Assembly (NCBI RefSeq): GCF_015476545.1
Contig: NZ_JADMKV010000009.1
Span: 29,757-93,756 of the forward strand
Length of the DNA stretch: 64,000 bases
Direction: 5' to 3'
Source: Methylobacter sp. BlB1
GTDB lineage: Bacteria > Pseudomonadota > Gammaproteobacteria > Methylococcales > Methylomonadaceae
The notes below the pieces were generated by a model. The model was not told the origin of the DNA, did no database searches, and saw nothing but the letters and a program-made list of their open reading frames with translations. Position 1 is the stretch's first letter, and every line of letters starts with the position of its first letter. Below are positions 36,513-45,569 of the stretch, piece after piece. The position numbers were made by a program, and so were the translations under genes.

Positions 36513-37884
36513 CGCTGGTCACCTCTTCAGTTTCCGTATCTTCGACAGCGACAATAGCTTGTCCATATTGCTCACAAGCGCTACGGTAAGCCTTGAGCGC
36601 GACGGCATCGAATGCCTCGCCAGCCTTCACCAGCAACAGCGAGAAAACCACCGAACCGCGCGCATCCATCCAATAGATGCCGTGTTGCCTATCGCCCTGG
36701 CTTAGAAACCAGGCGCTGTCAATATGTTGCCGGTCGACATGCAGATGACAATAGTCGTTGGTCATATTCAGCCAGTCCCCGCGGCGGGTGAAATCCTTAG
36801 CTTCCAACAGCAGTTCGGCCACTGCGCCGGTCTCGCTGCGGATCACGGCACGTAGCCGCCCCCAGTCTTTGGCGGCGTTCAGCACCGCATCGACTTGGTC
36901 ACTAGACGTCCATCGCGCTTGCCGATCGCCCGCTTCATCATCAGGCTGCGCCGCGGCAATGGCGGCCAGAATCTCGCCTAACGGCACGTCAAAGTGCGCG
37001 GCCGTTTCACGCAGCGTAACGGTCGGATTTTCGCGCAGATACCTGCGCACGCAGGCATGCCAGCCAGTCAGTCCCATGCTCAGGGAGCGACCCGCCTGTT
37101 CGCCGGTTTTCGCGTCGCCGGTCAGGTTGTCGTATTTATTGGCATAACCGCGCGGGGTGATCATCAGACCGTCGCGGGCGAAAGTACTACTATTGCCGAT
37201 CAGTACCGTGCAAAGCATGCCGATCTCGCAATCGGCCATCTGCGCCAGCGTGGTCATCTGGATCGCCTGACGCTGACGATAGCCGGATTTGACGATGGCG
37301 ACCGGCGTGTCAGGGCTGCGATGTTGCAGCAGGATGCGTTGCGCCTCGACAATCTGGCCGGTGCGCCGGCCGCTTTTGGGGTTATACAGTGCCACGACGA
37401 AATCTCCGCGTGCCGCCGCTTCCAGCCGTCGGGCGATAGTCGGCCACGGGGTGAGCAGATCCGACAACGAAATCGAACAAAAGTCATGCGTCAGCGGTGC
37501 GCCGACCAGCGCGGCACAAGCATTCAGTGCCGTAGCGCCGGGAACTACTTCCACCGTGATGTCGCTGTCCGGCGTCCAGCCGGCCTGCAACAGCACTTCG
37601 TAAGTCGGCCCGGCCATGCCGTAAACGCCGATGTCGCCGGATGAAATCAAGGCCACCGTTTTGCCCAGCAAGGCTTGATCATAAGCTTCGATGCAGCGGT
37701 CGATCTCTTCAGTCATGCCCTTGCGCACGACTTCCTTTCCTTCCAATAGCTCCTGCACCAGTTTGATGTAGGTGGAATAGCCGATCACCACATCGGCCTC
37801 GGCGATAGCGGCTCGGGCCCGGTAAGTCATATGTTCCGGCGCTCCGGGGCCGAAGCCTACCAACAGAATTTTGCCTTTCTTCAT
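36505..37884 (-). CDS. cobJ: Precorrin-3B/cobalt-factor III C17-methyltransferase with C-terminal ChuX-like domain
   Basis: Residues ~1-245 form a complete tetrapyrrole methylase. Visible parts are 'ILLVGFGPGAPEHMTYRA', the 'SSGDIGVYGMAGPTYEVL' SAM site, and 'YNPKSGRRTGQI'. This is the ring-contracting CobJ/CbiH. Residues ~270-450 are an extra domain: a winged-helix-like start ('ENPTVTLRETAAHFDVPLGE') followed by 'DWLNMTNDYCHLHVDRQHID'. It resembles the heme-trafficking ChuX/HutX family. The fusion suggests a tetrapyrrole-binding helper for the methylase. Its stop overlaps the ferredoxin gene; its start overlaps the CobE-like gene. Confidence 0.88.
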   Translation of the reverse strand: MKKGKILLVGFGPGAPEHMTYRARAAIAEADVVIGYSTYIKLVQELLEGKEVVRKGMTEEIDRCIEAYDQALLGKTVALISSGDIGVYGMAGPTYEVLLQAGWTPDSDITVEVVPGATALNACAALVGAPLTHDFCSISLSDLLTPWPTIARRLEAAARGDFVVALYNPKSGRRTGQIVEAQRILLQHRSPDTPVAIVKSGYRQRQAIQMTTLAQMADCEIGMLCTVLIGNSSTFARDGLMITPRGYANKYDNLTGDAKTGEQAGRSLSMGLTGWHACVRRYLRENPTVTLRETAAHFDVPLGEILAAIAAAQPDDEAGDRQARWTSSDQVDAVLNAAKDWGRLRAVIRSETGAVAELLLEAKDFTRRGDWLNMTNDYCHLHVDRQHIDSAWFLSQGDRQHGIYWMDARGSVVFSLLLVKAGEAFDAVALKAYRSACEQYGQAIVAVEDTETEEVTSDD

Positions 37885-38285
37885 GCGTTGTTCTCTTTCA
37901 TGCTTGCGATTGATACCGTGGCGTTCTTGCCATCCTCGCCGCGGTATTTGTGTTTTTCCAGCAGCAGTGCGCGCATATCGGCGTCTGCCGCCAGCAATGC
38001 GGCCGCCTCAGCGACGGCAGGCGTACCCATGTACTTGCGCACGGTTTCGGAAGGGTTGGGCACCGGCACCTGCGCCAATTGCTGCGCGGTAAAAAAATAC
38101 AGCGGCCAGTCATGCTCGTCAGCCAGTTGCAGAATGGCCGTCTCGTCGTTTTTCTTGTCGATACTGGCGGCGCCCGCGACGGCGGATTGATCCAGTCCGG
38201 CCACAGCCAGTGCCTGTTCGACGGCCGTGCGCAGAGTGGCTAAAGATGTGTTGCGGTCGCAGCCCAACCCCAGTATGACTTTCAT
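37881..38285 (-). CDS. CbiG C-terminal/CobE-type cobalamin biosynthesis protein
   Basis: The 134-residue product matches the C-terminal domain of CbiG (CobE family): 'MKVILGLGCDRNTSLATLRT' at the start, 'SIDKKNDETAILQLA', 'PVPNPSETVRKYMGTPAVAE'. In many bacteria this domain is fused to the CbiG hydrolase; here the two halves are separate genes overlapping by one base (TGATG). I chose the ATG at 38285. The longer frame to 38342 only overlaps cbiG. Confidence 0.85.
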   Translation of the reverse strand: MKVILGLGCDRNTSLATLRTAVEQALAVAGLDQSAVAGAASIDKKNDETAILQLADEHDWPLYFFTAQQLAQVPVPNPSETVRKYMGTPAVAEAAALLAADADMRALLLEKHKYRGEDGKNATVSIASMKENNA

Positions 38286-39031
38286 CAGTCCTGCCCCAGT
38301 GGTGGCCGGTAGACTACCAAACGTTCGGCGAGCTGCGTCCACAGTTCCGGGGCAATATCACGGCGGGTCACCCAGAGCACCGCCTTGAACCGCGACAAAT
38401 CGACTGCCTCGAAACGCTCGAACAGATGAATATTGGCAGGCAGCGGCGTGGGCCGTGTCCACCAGTTTTTTGCGCCCGCTTCCTGCACGAAAGCAATAGG
38501 CTCATTGTTGACGACATGCGCCGAGACGCGGGTAATGTTGAGCTTCGGCGCCTCGACCTGCCAGCCCAGCTCACGGCCGAGAATATCCACCGGGATGGTC
38601 TTGCCGACATCTGAGGCCGTAGTCAGCACGGGCTCGGCGCCCAGTAAAGCAGCTACATGTTCGGCAAAAGCATTGGCGCCGCCTACGTGCCCGGATAATA
38701 CCGGGATCACATAGCGAGCCGCATCATCCACGACCACGACGCCCGGGTCTTCATCTTTGGATTTAAGGTGCGGTGCAATCAGCCGTACCACGGCGCCCAG
38801 CGAAATAAACAGCACCAGCTGGTCATAGCGAGTAAACAGCCTGCCCATATTGGCGCTCAGTGCGCCGGGCAATACTTCAACAGGATTGCTGATGGCAGGC
38901 AGTTCGGCGGCGAATTTTTCCGATACGGTCAGACACGCTTCGCGCAATTGTGCGGCCAGGCGCAGGGCTTGGGATAAGCCGTGCTTGGTAATCGCTACCA
39001 GCGCGACACGGGGCTGTGAGGGAGTGATCAT
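38285..39031 (-). CDS. cbiG: Cobalt-precorrin-5A hydrolase, CbiG N-terminal part
   Basis: The 248-residue product carries the CbiG N-terminal and central domains: 'LVLFISLGAVVRLIAPHLKS', 'DEDPGVVVVDDAARYVIPVL', 'SGHVGGANAFAEHVA'. CbiG opens the delta-lactone ring and releases acetaldehyde in the cobalt-early pathway. Its presence, with CbiD and CbiX, shows that the anaerobic-type route is encoded. Four bases overlap cobI upstream. Confidence 0.92.
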   Translation of the reverse strand: MITPSQPRVALVAITKHGLSQALRLAAQLREACLTVSEKFAAELPAISNPVEVLPGALSANMGRLFTRYDQLVLFISLGAVVRLIAPHLKSKDEDPGVVVVDDAARYVIPVLSGHVGGANAFAEHVAALLGAEPVLTTASDVGKTIPVDILGRELGWQVEAPKLNITRVSAHVVNNEPIAFVQEAGAKNWWTRPTPLPANIHLFERFEAVDLSRFKAVLWVTRRDIAPELWTQLAERLVVYRPPLGQD

Positions 39032-39819
39032 AAAGTCTCTTCAGTGGATTCAGATGTTTTTTTGCGGCAGCCGCGGATCATTTCGCCACGCTGACGATCA
39101 GGATTGCGCACCAGCAGCAGTGACAAATAATTGACCTTCTGCCCGCGCAATTGCAGCACATCGCGCTCAATACGCTCTTGCGGCGTGCCGGCCTTTTCGA
39201 CGAAAGCGGCATTGGCTGACAATGCACGCCGTTCCAGCAAATCGAGAATATCATCCAACAAAGGTTTCACCTTCAGCAGCACCAACGTGTCGAAGTCATT
39301 GAGCAGGCGTTCGATCATGGTGATGCCGTAACTGGCCGGGATAATCGCCACGGTTTCGTCGGTATCGGCCAGCGGCATTGCTACGCGGGCCGCAACGGCA
39401 TTAAACGACGGCACGCCGGGAATCGTTTCGATGACGATGCTTTCGTCCAGCGCGCGCACAGTGCGGGCCAAATGGCCGAAGGTCGAGTAGGTGGAGGCAT
39501 CGCCCTCGACCAGGAACAGCACGTCCTGACCGGCGTGCAATCGAGTCAGCACCGTTTCGGCGGCACGCAGCCAGTAGCCGGCCAGGATGTCAGCGTCATG
39601 GGTCATCGGGAAAATCAGCGGCGAGTGCGCTTCAGGCAGCGTCAGACCCGCACGCAATGCAATTTGCAGTGCATGGCTTTCGGCATCCTTGCGTCGTACC
39701 GGATAAGCCCAGTGTGCGTCAGTACGCTGCAATAATTCCCAGACATGCCGGGTAATCAGTCCCGGATCGCCGGGGCCGAGTGAGGCGCCGATTAGCCGGC
39801 CGCTTTGTGGTTTAGTCAT
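39028..39819 (-). CDS. cobI: Precorrin-2/cobalt-factor II C20-methyltransferase
   Basis: The 263-residue methylase has the N-terminal glycine motif 'LIGASLGPGDPGLITRHVWE', the 'VEGDASTYSTFGHLARTV' SAM-binding region, and 'IPGVPSFNAVAARVAMPLAD'. All are typical of CobI/CbiL. It adds the C20 methyl group. I chose the ATG at 39819, inside the last bases of the upstream gene (8-bp overlap); the longer frame to 39876 is not supported. Confidence 0.92.
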   Translation of the reverse strand: MTKPQSGRLIGASLGPGDPGLITRHVWELLQRTDAHWAYPVRRKDAESHALQIALRAGLTLPEAHSPLIFPMTHDADILAGYWLRAAETVLTRLHAGQDVLFLVEGDASTYSTFGHLARTVRALDESIVIETIPGVPSFNAVAARVAMPLADTDETVAIIPASYGITMIERLLNDFDTLVLLKVKPLLDDILDLLERRALSANAAFVEKAGTPQERIERDVLQLRGQKVNYLSLLLVRNPDRQRGEMIRGCRKKTSESTEETL

Positions 39820-41131
39820 GGCTTTGTTCCAAGTTTTGCTCACTGCAGTCCAGATCGCGCTGGTGGGCGCAGACAATCCAGATCGGGTTTTCTGCCTGCA
39901 TGCGGTGCATATTCAGGATAGGCTGACTGCGTGCAGCTTGCAGTTGAGTCACATCCCATTGCGCCCCCGTTGTTTTCAACGTGCCAATCGCGGTGGTTAT
40001 ATTTTCGAAGGTGGCAAAATTCATCACCAGATTGCCGCCCGGACGGAGCCGTTGCAGGCAAAGCCTGATCAGTTCGTTTAACTCGCCGCCGGAACCGCCG
40101 ATAAACACCGCATCCGGGTCGGGCCAGTTTTCCAGTCCGGCCGGCGCACGGCCATGCCGCAATGTATAGTTGCTGACTCGCAGGCTGGCCCGATTGCTGA
40201 GGGCAATCGCGGCATCGGCTTCGTTCTTTTCGATGGCATAGACATGGCCTTGCGGGCACAATCTCGCCGCTTCCAGCCCGACCGAGCCGGAACCTGCGCC
40301 GATGTCCCACACCACGCTGTCCGGCGATAAAGCCATTCGTGCCAGCGATACCGCCCGGACTTCCCGTTTGGTAATCAGCCCTTTGTCGGGTTTGCGCTGG
40401 TTAAAGCGATCATCGGGCAGCCCAAACAGGGCTTCGCGAGCGGCGGGCTGACGGCGGCGTAGCAGGACGATATTGGGATCGGCAAAGCTGCGCTCAGCGG
40501 CCGCATTGACAGTCAGCCAGGCAGAAACCTGCTCCTGATCCTGCAGCAAGCATGCCGCTACGGCCATCTCGAATTCGTCCTCTAAAGCCTCGATTTGCAG
40601 CATCCGGGCGATGCGGGCTGGGGTGTTTTCCGGGCTGGTGAAGACAGCCGTTAAATCGGACTGACGCAGTACGGACAGCAAACGGTACAAGCCATGTTCC
40701 GGCATGGCGCCAATAGTCCATTCGCCGGCATCGCGATGGTGCACCGAGCTGATGCGAACGTCCTGCCAGGCCAATCCCAGCTTTGCGCAGGCCAGTTGCA
40801 GTGTGGACAGATTGGACAGTATATCCACGCCTGCACGGCCGAGCTTGTTGATCAGAAAACCGGCAATGCCATGGCATAAAGGATCGCCCGTCGCCAGCAC
40901 CACGACCTGCTTGCCGGCCTCACGGGCCGCACTTATCCAGGCAGGGACTTGCGGCAAATTGCCGGTCAGATCACGACGTTCGGCATCGACGCGTATTGCA
41001 TCGGCAAATAATGCCAAGGTACGGCGGCCGCCAATCACCAGATCGGCAGATCGTAGCTGCGCCAGTGCTTCCGGCGTTAAGCCTGCAGCGCCATTGTCCA
41101 GTACGCCGATAATCCGGCAAGGATGGGCCAT
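39812..41131 (-). CDS. cobL: Precorrin-6Y C5,15-methyltransferase/decarboxylase (CbiE-CbiT fusion)
   Basis: The 439-residue product joins a CbiE-type methylase (~1-210; 'VLATGDPLCHGIAGFL') to a CbiT-type methyltransferase (~235-430). The CbiT part has the SAM motif 'VVWDIGAGSGSVGLEAARL'. It methylates C5 and C15 and decarboxylates the ring C acetate. I chose the ATG at 41131 (AAGGAGA ribosome-binding site) over the frame to 41173. It lies 1 bp after the cbiD stop. Confidence 0.93.
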   Translation of the reverse strand: MAHPCRIIGVLDNGAAGLTPEALAQLRSADLVIGGRRTLALFADAIRVDAERRDLTGNLPQVPAWISAAREAGKQVVVLATGDPLCHGIAGFLINKLGRAGVDILSNLSTLQLACAKLGLAWQDVRISSVHHRDAGEWTIGAMPEHGLYRLLSVLRQSDLTAVFTSPENTPARIARMLQIEALEDEFEMAVAACLLQDQEQVSAWLTVNAAAERSFADPNIVLLRRRQPAAREALFGLPDDRFNQRKPDKGLITKREVRAVSLARMALSPDSVVWDIGAGSGSVGLEAARLCPQGHVYAIEKNEADAAIALSNRASLRVSNYTLRHGRAPAGLENWPDPDAVFIGGSGGELNELIRLCLQRLRPGGNLVMNFATFENITTAIGTLKTTGAQWDVTQLQAARSQPILNMHRMQAENPIWIVCAHQRDLDCSEQNLEQSHD

Positions 41132-41132
41132 A

Positions 41133-42233
41133 TCAAATATCTCCTTCAACTTCCGCCAGTTTGTTGCCATCAAAATCGCACATTAACACCCGCAAGCGGA
41201 ATTTGCCGGCGTAGCGTTGGCTCAAGGTGGCGATGACCCGCCGACCCAGGGCCGTGTAAAATTCGCTTATCAAGCCCAGCTCTTCCATACGCTCACTGGC
41301 GTAGCGGGCCATTTCCGATTGCCTGATGTCGTCGCAGACGGCAGCCGGCGCCCCGATTTCGGAGGCAAGTTCCGCCAGCAACTCGGTATCTACCGCGCTG
41401 CGGTTGGCGTGCGTGATGGTTTCGCCCTGGGCGATCTTGGTCAGCTTGCCGACCATGCCGCCGATCACGACCTTGCGAATGCCGCATTCGACCACAGTAT
41501 CCAGTGCGTACTTGAGAAAGTCGCCCATCTGCACGAAACAGGCCGGCGCCAGTTCGGGAAGCTCCTGCATGGTGAATTTCTCCGTGCGCCCGCCGGTAGT
41601 CAGCACCACGGTATCCTGGCCTTGATTGGCGGCCACTTCAATGCCCTGAATCACACTGGCCCGAAACGCCGCCGTGGAATAGGGATGAACGATACCGGTA
41701 GTGCCGAGGATGGAAATGCCGCCGATAATGCCGAGGCGATAATTGAGCGTCTTTTTCGCCATCTCTTCGCCGCCCGGCACGGAAATGGTCACTTCAATTC
41801 CTGAGCGCTCCAGCAAGGCGCCTGCCGCACTGCGCACATTGGCTTCGATGTTGCGTCGCGGCACCGGATTGATGGCCGGACCGCCTACTTCAAGTCCCAG
41901 GCCCTGCATAGTGATAGTACCGACGCCTTCGCCACCTTTCAGCACTACCGACCCGGGCGCCTCCGGCAACAGCCGCACATCGGCGGTCAATGGCGCCTTG
42001 TCAGTGACATCAGGATCATCGCCGGCATCCTTGATGACGACAGCGTGCGCGGCATCGCGATCACAATATCCGTCACAGACGGCAAAGCGTACTTGCTGGC
42101 CGTTGGGCAGGTCACAATCGACCGTCTCGGGCACGGCACCGTCTACCAGGCCTAATACCGCCGCCCGTGCGGCTGCCGAGGAACAGGCGCCGGTGGTGTA
42201 GCCTTTGCGGGTGCCTTTGGCTTTCTTTTCCAT
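41133..42233 (-). CDS. cbiD: Cobalt-precorrin-5B C1-methyltransferase CbiD
   Basis: The 366-residue product has the CbiD N-terminal motif 'RKGYTTGACSSAAARAAVLG', 'PNGQQVRFAVCDGYCDRDAA', and 'GTTGIVHPYSTAAFRASV'. CbiD transfers the C1 methyl group and is specific to the cobalt-early route. Length is typical. It is 8 bp downstream of the methylmutase gene. Confidence 0.95.
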   Translation of the reverse strand: MEKKAKGTRKGYTTGACSSAAARAAVLGLVDGAVPETVDCDLPNGQQVRFAVCDGYCDRDAAHAVVIKDAGDDPDVTDKAPLTADVRLLPEAPGSVVLKGGEGVGTITMQGLGLEVGGPAINPVPRRNIEANVRSAAGALLERSGIEVTISVPGGEEMAKKTLNYRLGIIGGISILGTTGIVHPYSTAAFRASVIQGIEVAANQGQDTVVLTTGGRTEKFTMQELPELAPACFVQMGDFLKYALDTVVECGIRKVVIGGMVGKLTKIAQGETITHANRSAVDTELLAELASEIGAPAAVCDDIRQSEMARYASERMEELGLISEFYTALGRRVIATLSQRYAGKFRLRVLMCDFDGNKLAEVEGDI

Positions 42234-42241
42234 GCGCCAGA

Positions 42242-42910
42242 TCAGCCGGCCGCTTTCTGTTGCGCTTCGGCCAGCGCCAGCAAGGCGTGGATCGCCGCCA
42301 CAACTAGAGTAGAGCCGCCCTTGCGGCCGTCAATGACGATCCAGGGAATGCTGCTGATTTCACTGAGTACCGCTTTGGATTCGGCGGCCGAGACAAAACC
42401 CACCGGCATGCCGATCACTAAGGCAGGTTTGATCAGCCCGTCGTTGATCATGCGCACCACTTCCAGTAGCGCAGTCGGCGCATTGCCGATCGCGATGATG
42501 CCGCCATCCAGCAGATTCAGCCGCTGCGCCTTGCGCATGGCCTGCACGGCACGGGTGCTATTTTCGGTTTTGGCCTGAGCGATCACATCCTCATCGGCGA
42601 TGAACTGATGCGTGACGACGCCAAAATGCTCCAGACGTGGCTTGGACAAGCCCACACAAATCATTTCCACATCGGCGACGATAGGCGCACCTTGGCTGAT
42701 GGCCTGTAAACCGGCGGCCACCGCATCCGGATGAAAACGGGTCAGGCCGTTAAATTCAAAATCCGCCGAGGCGTGGATCATGCGTCGCACCACCTGCCAT
42801 TGCTGCTCGCTATAGCGGTGCGGCCCGGCTTCGTGGTCGACGATCGCAAACGAGTCGTGCTCGATCTGGCGGCCGGCGTCGGTAAGTTGTTCGGTAACGA
42901 TATTATTCAT
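42242..42910 (-). CDS. cbiC: Precorrin-8X/cobalt-precorrin-8 methylmutase
   Basis: The 222-residue product has the catalytic His in 'RRMIHASADFEF' (about residue 46). 'VADVEMICVGLSKPRL', 'IAIGNAPTALLEV' and 'GMPVGFVSAAESKA' are also present, the hallmarks of CobH/CbiC. It moves the C11 methyl to C12, giving cobyrinate or hydrogenobyrinate. The gene lies 12 bp after the chelatase stop. Confidence 0.94.
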   Translation of the reverse strand: MNNIVTEQLTDAGRQIEHDSFAIVDHEAGPHRYSEQQWQVVRRMIHASADFEFNGLTRFHPDAVAAGLQAISQGAPIVADVEMICVGLSKPRLEHFGVVTHQFIADEDVIAQAKTENSTRAVQAMRKAQRLNLLDGGIIAIGNAPTALLEVVRMINDGLIKPALVIGMPVGFVSAAESKAVLSEISSIPWIVIDGRKGGSTLVVAAIHALLALAEAQQKAAG

Positions 42911-42922
42911 AAGATAACCTGC

Positions 42923-43759
42923 TTAGGCGTGATGATGGCTATGGCCATGATCAGCGGCGAATTCGCGGTATTTACAGCCGTCGCATTCCATCATGGCAGG
43001 GGATTGCATCTGAGTGGCTTCCTCGATGCGCTGTTCCAGCAACGCGTAAATTTCGTCCTCAAACCCCAGATAATCGGCCTGGGCAAAGTGGATATGCGGA
43101 TACTGGGTTTGCAAGCGCGCTATCTGTCGATGGATGCGCTCGATCAGGGTGCCGGTGAACAAGTAGTACGGCAGCACCACAATCTGCCGCATGTCCAGCT
43201 TGACCTGGCGTTGCACCATCGATTCCAGACGTGGATGGGTGATGCCGGTAAAGGCGATGTCCACCATCGGATGATCGCCGTCCTCGTACAGCCAGCGAGC
43301 CATTTTAGCCACTTCACCGTTGGCGACCCGGTCGGACGAGCCGCGGCCCAGCAGAATAACGCCGGTGTTGCGTGGGTCAGGCATGTCCAGGCTCGCCAAG
43401 GCTTTACGCAGATTGCGCTTGAGAATAGCCAGAATGTCCTCGCTGGCGCCCAGGTGGCGGCAATAAATAAATTCAACCTCTGGATGCCGCAGGCGGGCAT
43501 GCTCGATATGCTCGGGTATTTCCATCTTGACGTGGCCGGCAGCATTGAGGATCAGCGGTACCACAACCACTCGGCCACCGTGCTGAGCCGCGCGATCCAG
43601 TCCTGCGTCAATCAGCACGTCCGCAAACTCGATAAAGCAGACTTCTACGCGTCGTTGCGGTTGGCGGGCACGCCATTGTTCGGCGAAGGCTTCGACTTCG
43701 CGATTGCCGGACGCTTCGCGCGATCCATGTCCGATCAATAAAATGGTTTGCTTATTCAT
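42923..43759 (-). CDS. cbiX: Sirohydrochlorin cobaltochelatase, long CbiX with His-rich tail
   Basis: The 278-residue product starts 'ILLIGHGSREASGNREVEAF', the CbiX catalytic His motif. It has a second chelatase-like half ('GVILLGRGSSDRVANGEVAK'), so it is the long form. The C-terminal end carries 'ECDGCKYREFAADHGHSHHHA', a Cys-x-x-Cys plus a His tail suited to metal storage or Fe-S/cobalt binding. It inserts Co2+ into sirohydrochlorin, the entry step of the cobalt-early route. Confidence 0.93.
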   Translation of the reverse strand: MNKQTILLIGHGSREASGNREVEAFAEQWRARQPQRRVEVCFIEFADVLIDAGLDRAAQHGGRVVVVPLILNAAGHVKMEIPEHIEHARLRHPEVEFIYCRHLGASEDILAILKRNLRKALASLDMPDPRNTGVILLGRGSSDRVANGEVAKMARWLYEDGDHPMVDIAFTGITHPRLESMVQRQVKLDMRQIVVLPYYLFTGTLIERIHRQIARLQTQYPHIHFAQADYLGFEDEIYALLEQRIEEATQMQSPAMMECDGCKYREFAADHGHSHHHA

Positions 43760-43771
43760 AGATATTCTGTC

Positions 43772-44581
43772 TCATGATTTGACGGCTTTGCGGAAACGGT
43801 GTGAAAACCCGGCTTCGTAGAGTTTTGAATGGCGAATTTCGGGCCAATGGCGAGCGCCCAATGCCGGGCTGGCGATAATCATCGCCTGGCTGTTGATTTT
43901 CTCGGCGCGGCACTTTTCGCGAATATCTTTAAGCGTTCCTCGAACGAGCTTTTCTTCGTTTGGCCAGCTGGCTTTTTGCACCACCAGAATCGGCGCCTCT
44001 TCAGCCCAGCCTGCGGCAAGCAAAGCCTGTTGCACGTCCGACAGCAGCGTTATGGATAAAAAAATGCACAAAGTGGTGTGATGCGAGGCCAGAGACTCCA
44101 GCTCCTCGCCTGCCGGCATGGGCGTGCGCCCGGCCACGCGGGTGAAGATCACGGTTTGCGTTATCTCGGGCAGTGTCAGCGTTTCGCCGGCCGCGGCAGC
44201 CGAGGCCATGGCCGAAGACACGCCCGGCACTACGGCCCAGGGTATGCCCGCTGCATCGAGTGGTCGCACCATTTCGACCAGTGCGCCATAAAGCCCGGGG
44301 TCACCAGTCTGCAGCCGCACCACGGTTTTATGCTGCCCCGCCTGTTCTATCAACCAGCCGGTAATCTCTTCCAGAGTCATATCCTTCGAGTCGCGGATCA
44401 GGCAGGAATCAGGAGCGTATAAAGTAGCGGCCTCGTTGACCAGGGAGCCGGCATAGAGTATGGCACCGGCCTGCTGCAGTAAGCGCTGGCCTTTTACGGT
44501 GATCAGTTCCGGGTCGCCGGGACCTGCGCCGACGAACCAGATTTGGCCGTTAATGGCTTCGGTTTTATTAGAAAGAGTCAT
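43772..44581 (-). CDS. cobM: Precorrin-4/cobalt-precorrin-4 C11-methyltransferase
   Basis: The 269-residue methylase has 'IWFVGAGPGDPELITVKGQR', the SAM loop 'LQTGDPGLYGALVEMV' and 'PGVSSAMASAAAAGETLTLP', all typical of CobM/CbiF. It adds the C11 methyl. Its start overlaps the cbtA stop by 4 bp (ATGA). Length is normal. Confidence 0.94.
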   Translation of the reverse strand: MTLSNKTEAINGQIWFVGAGPGDPELITVKGQRLLQQAGAILYAGSLVNEAATLYAPDSCLIRDSKDMTLEEITGWLIEQAGQHKTVVRLQTGDPGLYGALVEMVRPLDAAGIPWAVVPGVSSAMASAAAAGETLTLPEITQTVIFTRVAGRTPMPAGEELESLASHHTTLCIFLSITLLSDVQQALLAAGWAEEAPILVVQKASWPNEEKLVRGTLKDIREKCRAEKINSQAMIIASPALGARHWPEIRHSKLYEAGFSHRFRKAVKS

Positions 44582-45261
44582 TCGCTTTTGTCTTGCAAAC
44601 GGTTAAATATCAGTGCCGACAGCATGCCCAATGCCATCCAGAACACAGCATTACTGAGCGCACTGGCCCAGCGGAACTGGTTTTGTAACAACGCCGGCGC
44701 CAGGCTTTCAGCCATTTCAGGCTGCGGTGCGCCAAGCAGATGCGGTATCAGCAACAGCAGCAGGCCGGTCATCCGTAGCGGCCAGCGGCCTTGTAGAAAA
44801 ATCAGCCCAAGCCCGCCCGCCGTAGCCAGCGCCGTGCCCAGCCACCAGTATTGCCTGAGCATCAGTGCTGCCGCTGTCGTGCCCGGCAAATCCGGCGGCA
44901 GGCCTATGGCCGGCGCGGCAAAAAATACCGCATAGCCGGCCAACCCCCAGGCCAGCCCCTGCCATATGCCTGTTGGCTTGCGCAAAGCGTACAGCCCAGT
45001 CAGCATAAGCGCAAAACCGACGGCCATTACGACATTACTGCTTGCCGTCGAGAGTGTTCTCTGCCAGCCATCCTCCGGTTGCCAGGCCGTTTCATCGTGG
45101 GCATGGCCGGCGGTAGGCTCATGAAAAACCGCTTCAGCAGCTGTTTCATAAGTTTCCGCCTGCAGAATCAACGGCGTCACCCAAAAAATCTGTAGCAAGG
45201 ATAGCAACAGTGCGGCCACGCTGCCGGCCAGCGTAGCAGAGAATACGATGTGCTTGAACAT
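44578..45261 (-). CDS. cbtA: CbtA, predicted cobalt transporter membrane subunit
   Basis: The 227-residue product has about six transmembrane helices, with His residues between the first two ('EPTAGHAHDETAWQPEDGWQ') and the conserved 'GYAVFFAAPAIGLPPDLPG'. These are features of CbtA, predicted from B12-riboswitch co-regulation to take up cobalt together with CbtB. I chose the ATG at 45261, the true start of the first helix. It is followed by cobM with a 4-bp overlap. Confidence 0.92.
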   Translation of the reverse strand: MFKHIVFSATLAGSVAALLLSLLQIFWVTPLILQAETYETAAEAVFHEPTAGHAHDETAWQPEDGWQRTLSTASSNVVMAVGFALMLTGLYALRKPTGIWQGLAWGLAGYAVFFAAPAIGLPPDLPGTTAAALMLRQYWWLGTALATAGGLGLIFLQGRWPLRMTGLLLLLIPHLLGAPQPEMAESLAPALLQNQFRWASALSNAVFWMALGMLSALIFNRLQDKSE

Positions 45262-45268
45262 GCCGACG

Positions 45269-45448
45269 CTAGTGGCAAGGAAAGCCGGTTGCGTGGCGGG
45301 TGTCGTGCGTGGCGTTATGTACTTCGGCCATTGAGGCAAAGCCGACGATCAGTAGCAGTGCAAAGCCTAGCATAATAGCGGACAAGGCAGAAATCAGGCG
45401 TGCAGCGGTTAAGCCGGAAGCGTGTCTGGAATGGGTTTCAACGAGCAT
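45269..45448 (-). CDS. cbtB: CbtB, small cobalt transporter subunit
   Basis: The 59-residue product has one transmembrane helix ('AIMLGFALLLIVGFASM') and a His-rich C-terminus ('HNATHDTRHATGFPCH'), the hallmark of CbtB, which presents Co2+ to CbtA. An AGGAGA ribosome-binding site precedes the ATG at 45448. It is the first gene after the cobalamin riboswitch. I reject the longer frame to 45640 because it runs through the riboswitch. Confidence 0.92.
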   Translation of the reverse strand: MLVETHSRHASGLTAARLISALSAIMLGFALLLIVGFASMAEVHNATHDTRHATGFPCH

Positions 45449-45569
45449 GTCGGGTCTCCTGATTAAAGTAAGGGATTGGAGCGACCGCCATAAGGAAATA
45501 CGAATGCGCAAATACAGCCATAGCTGCAGACTGGCATACGGCTCCCCTCCGGAGTCGGTATCCTTCATA

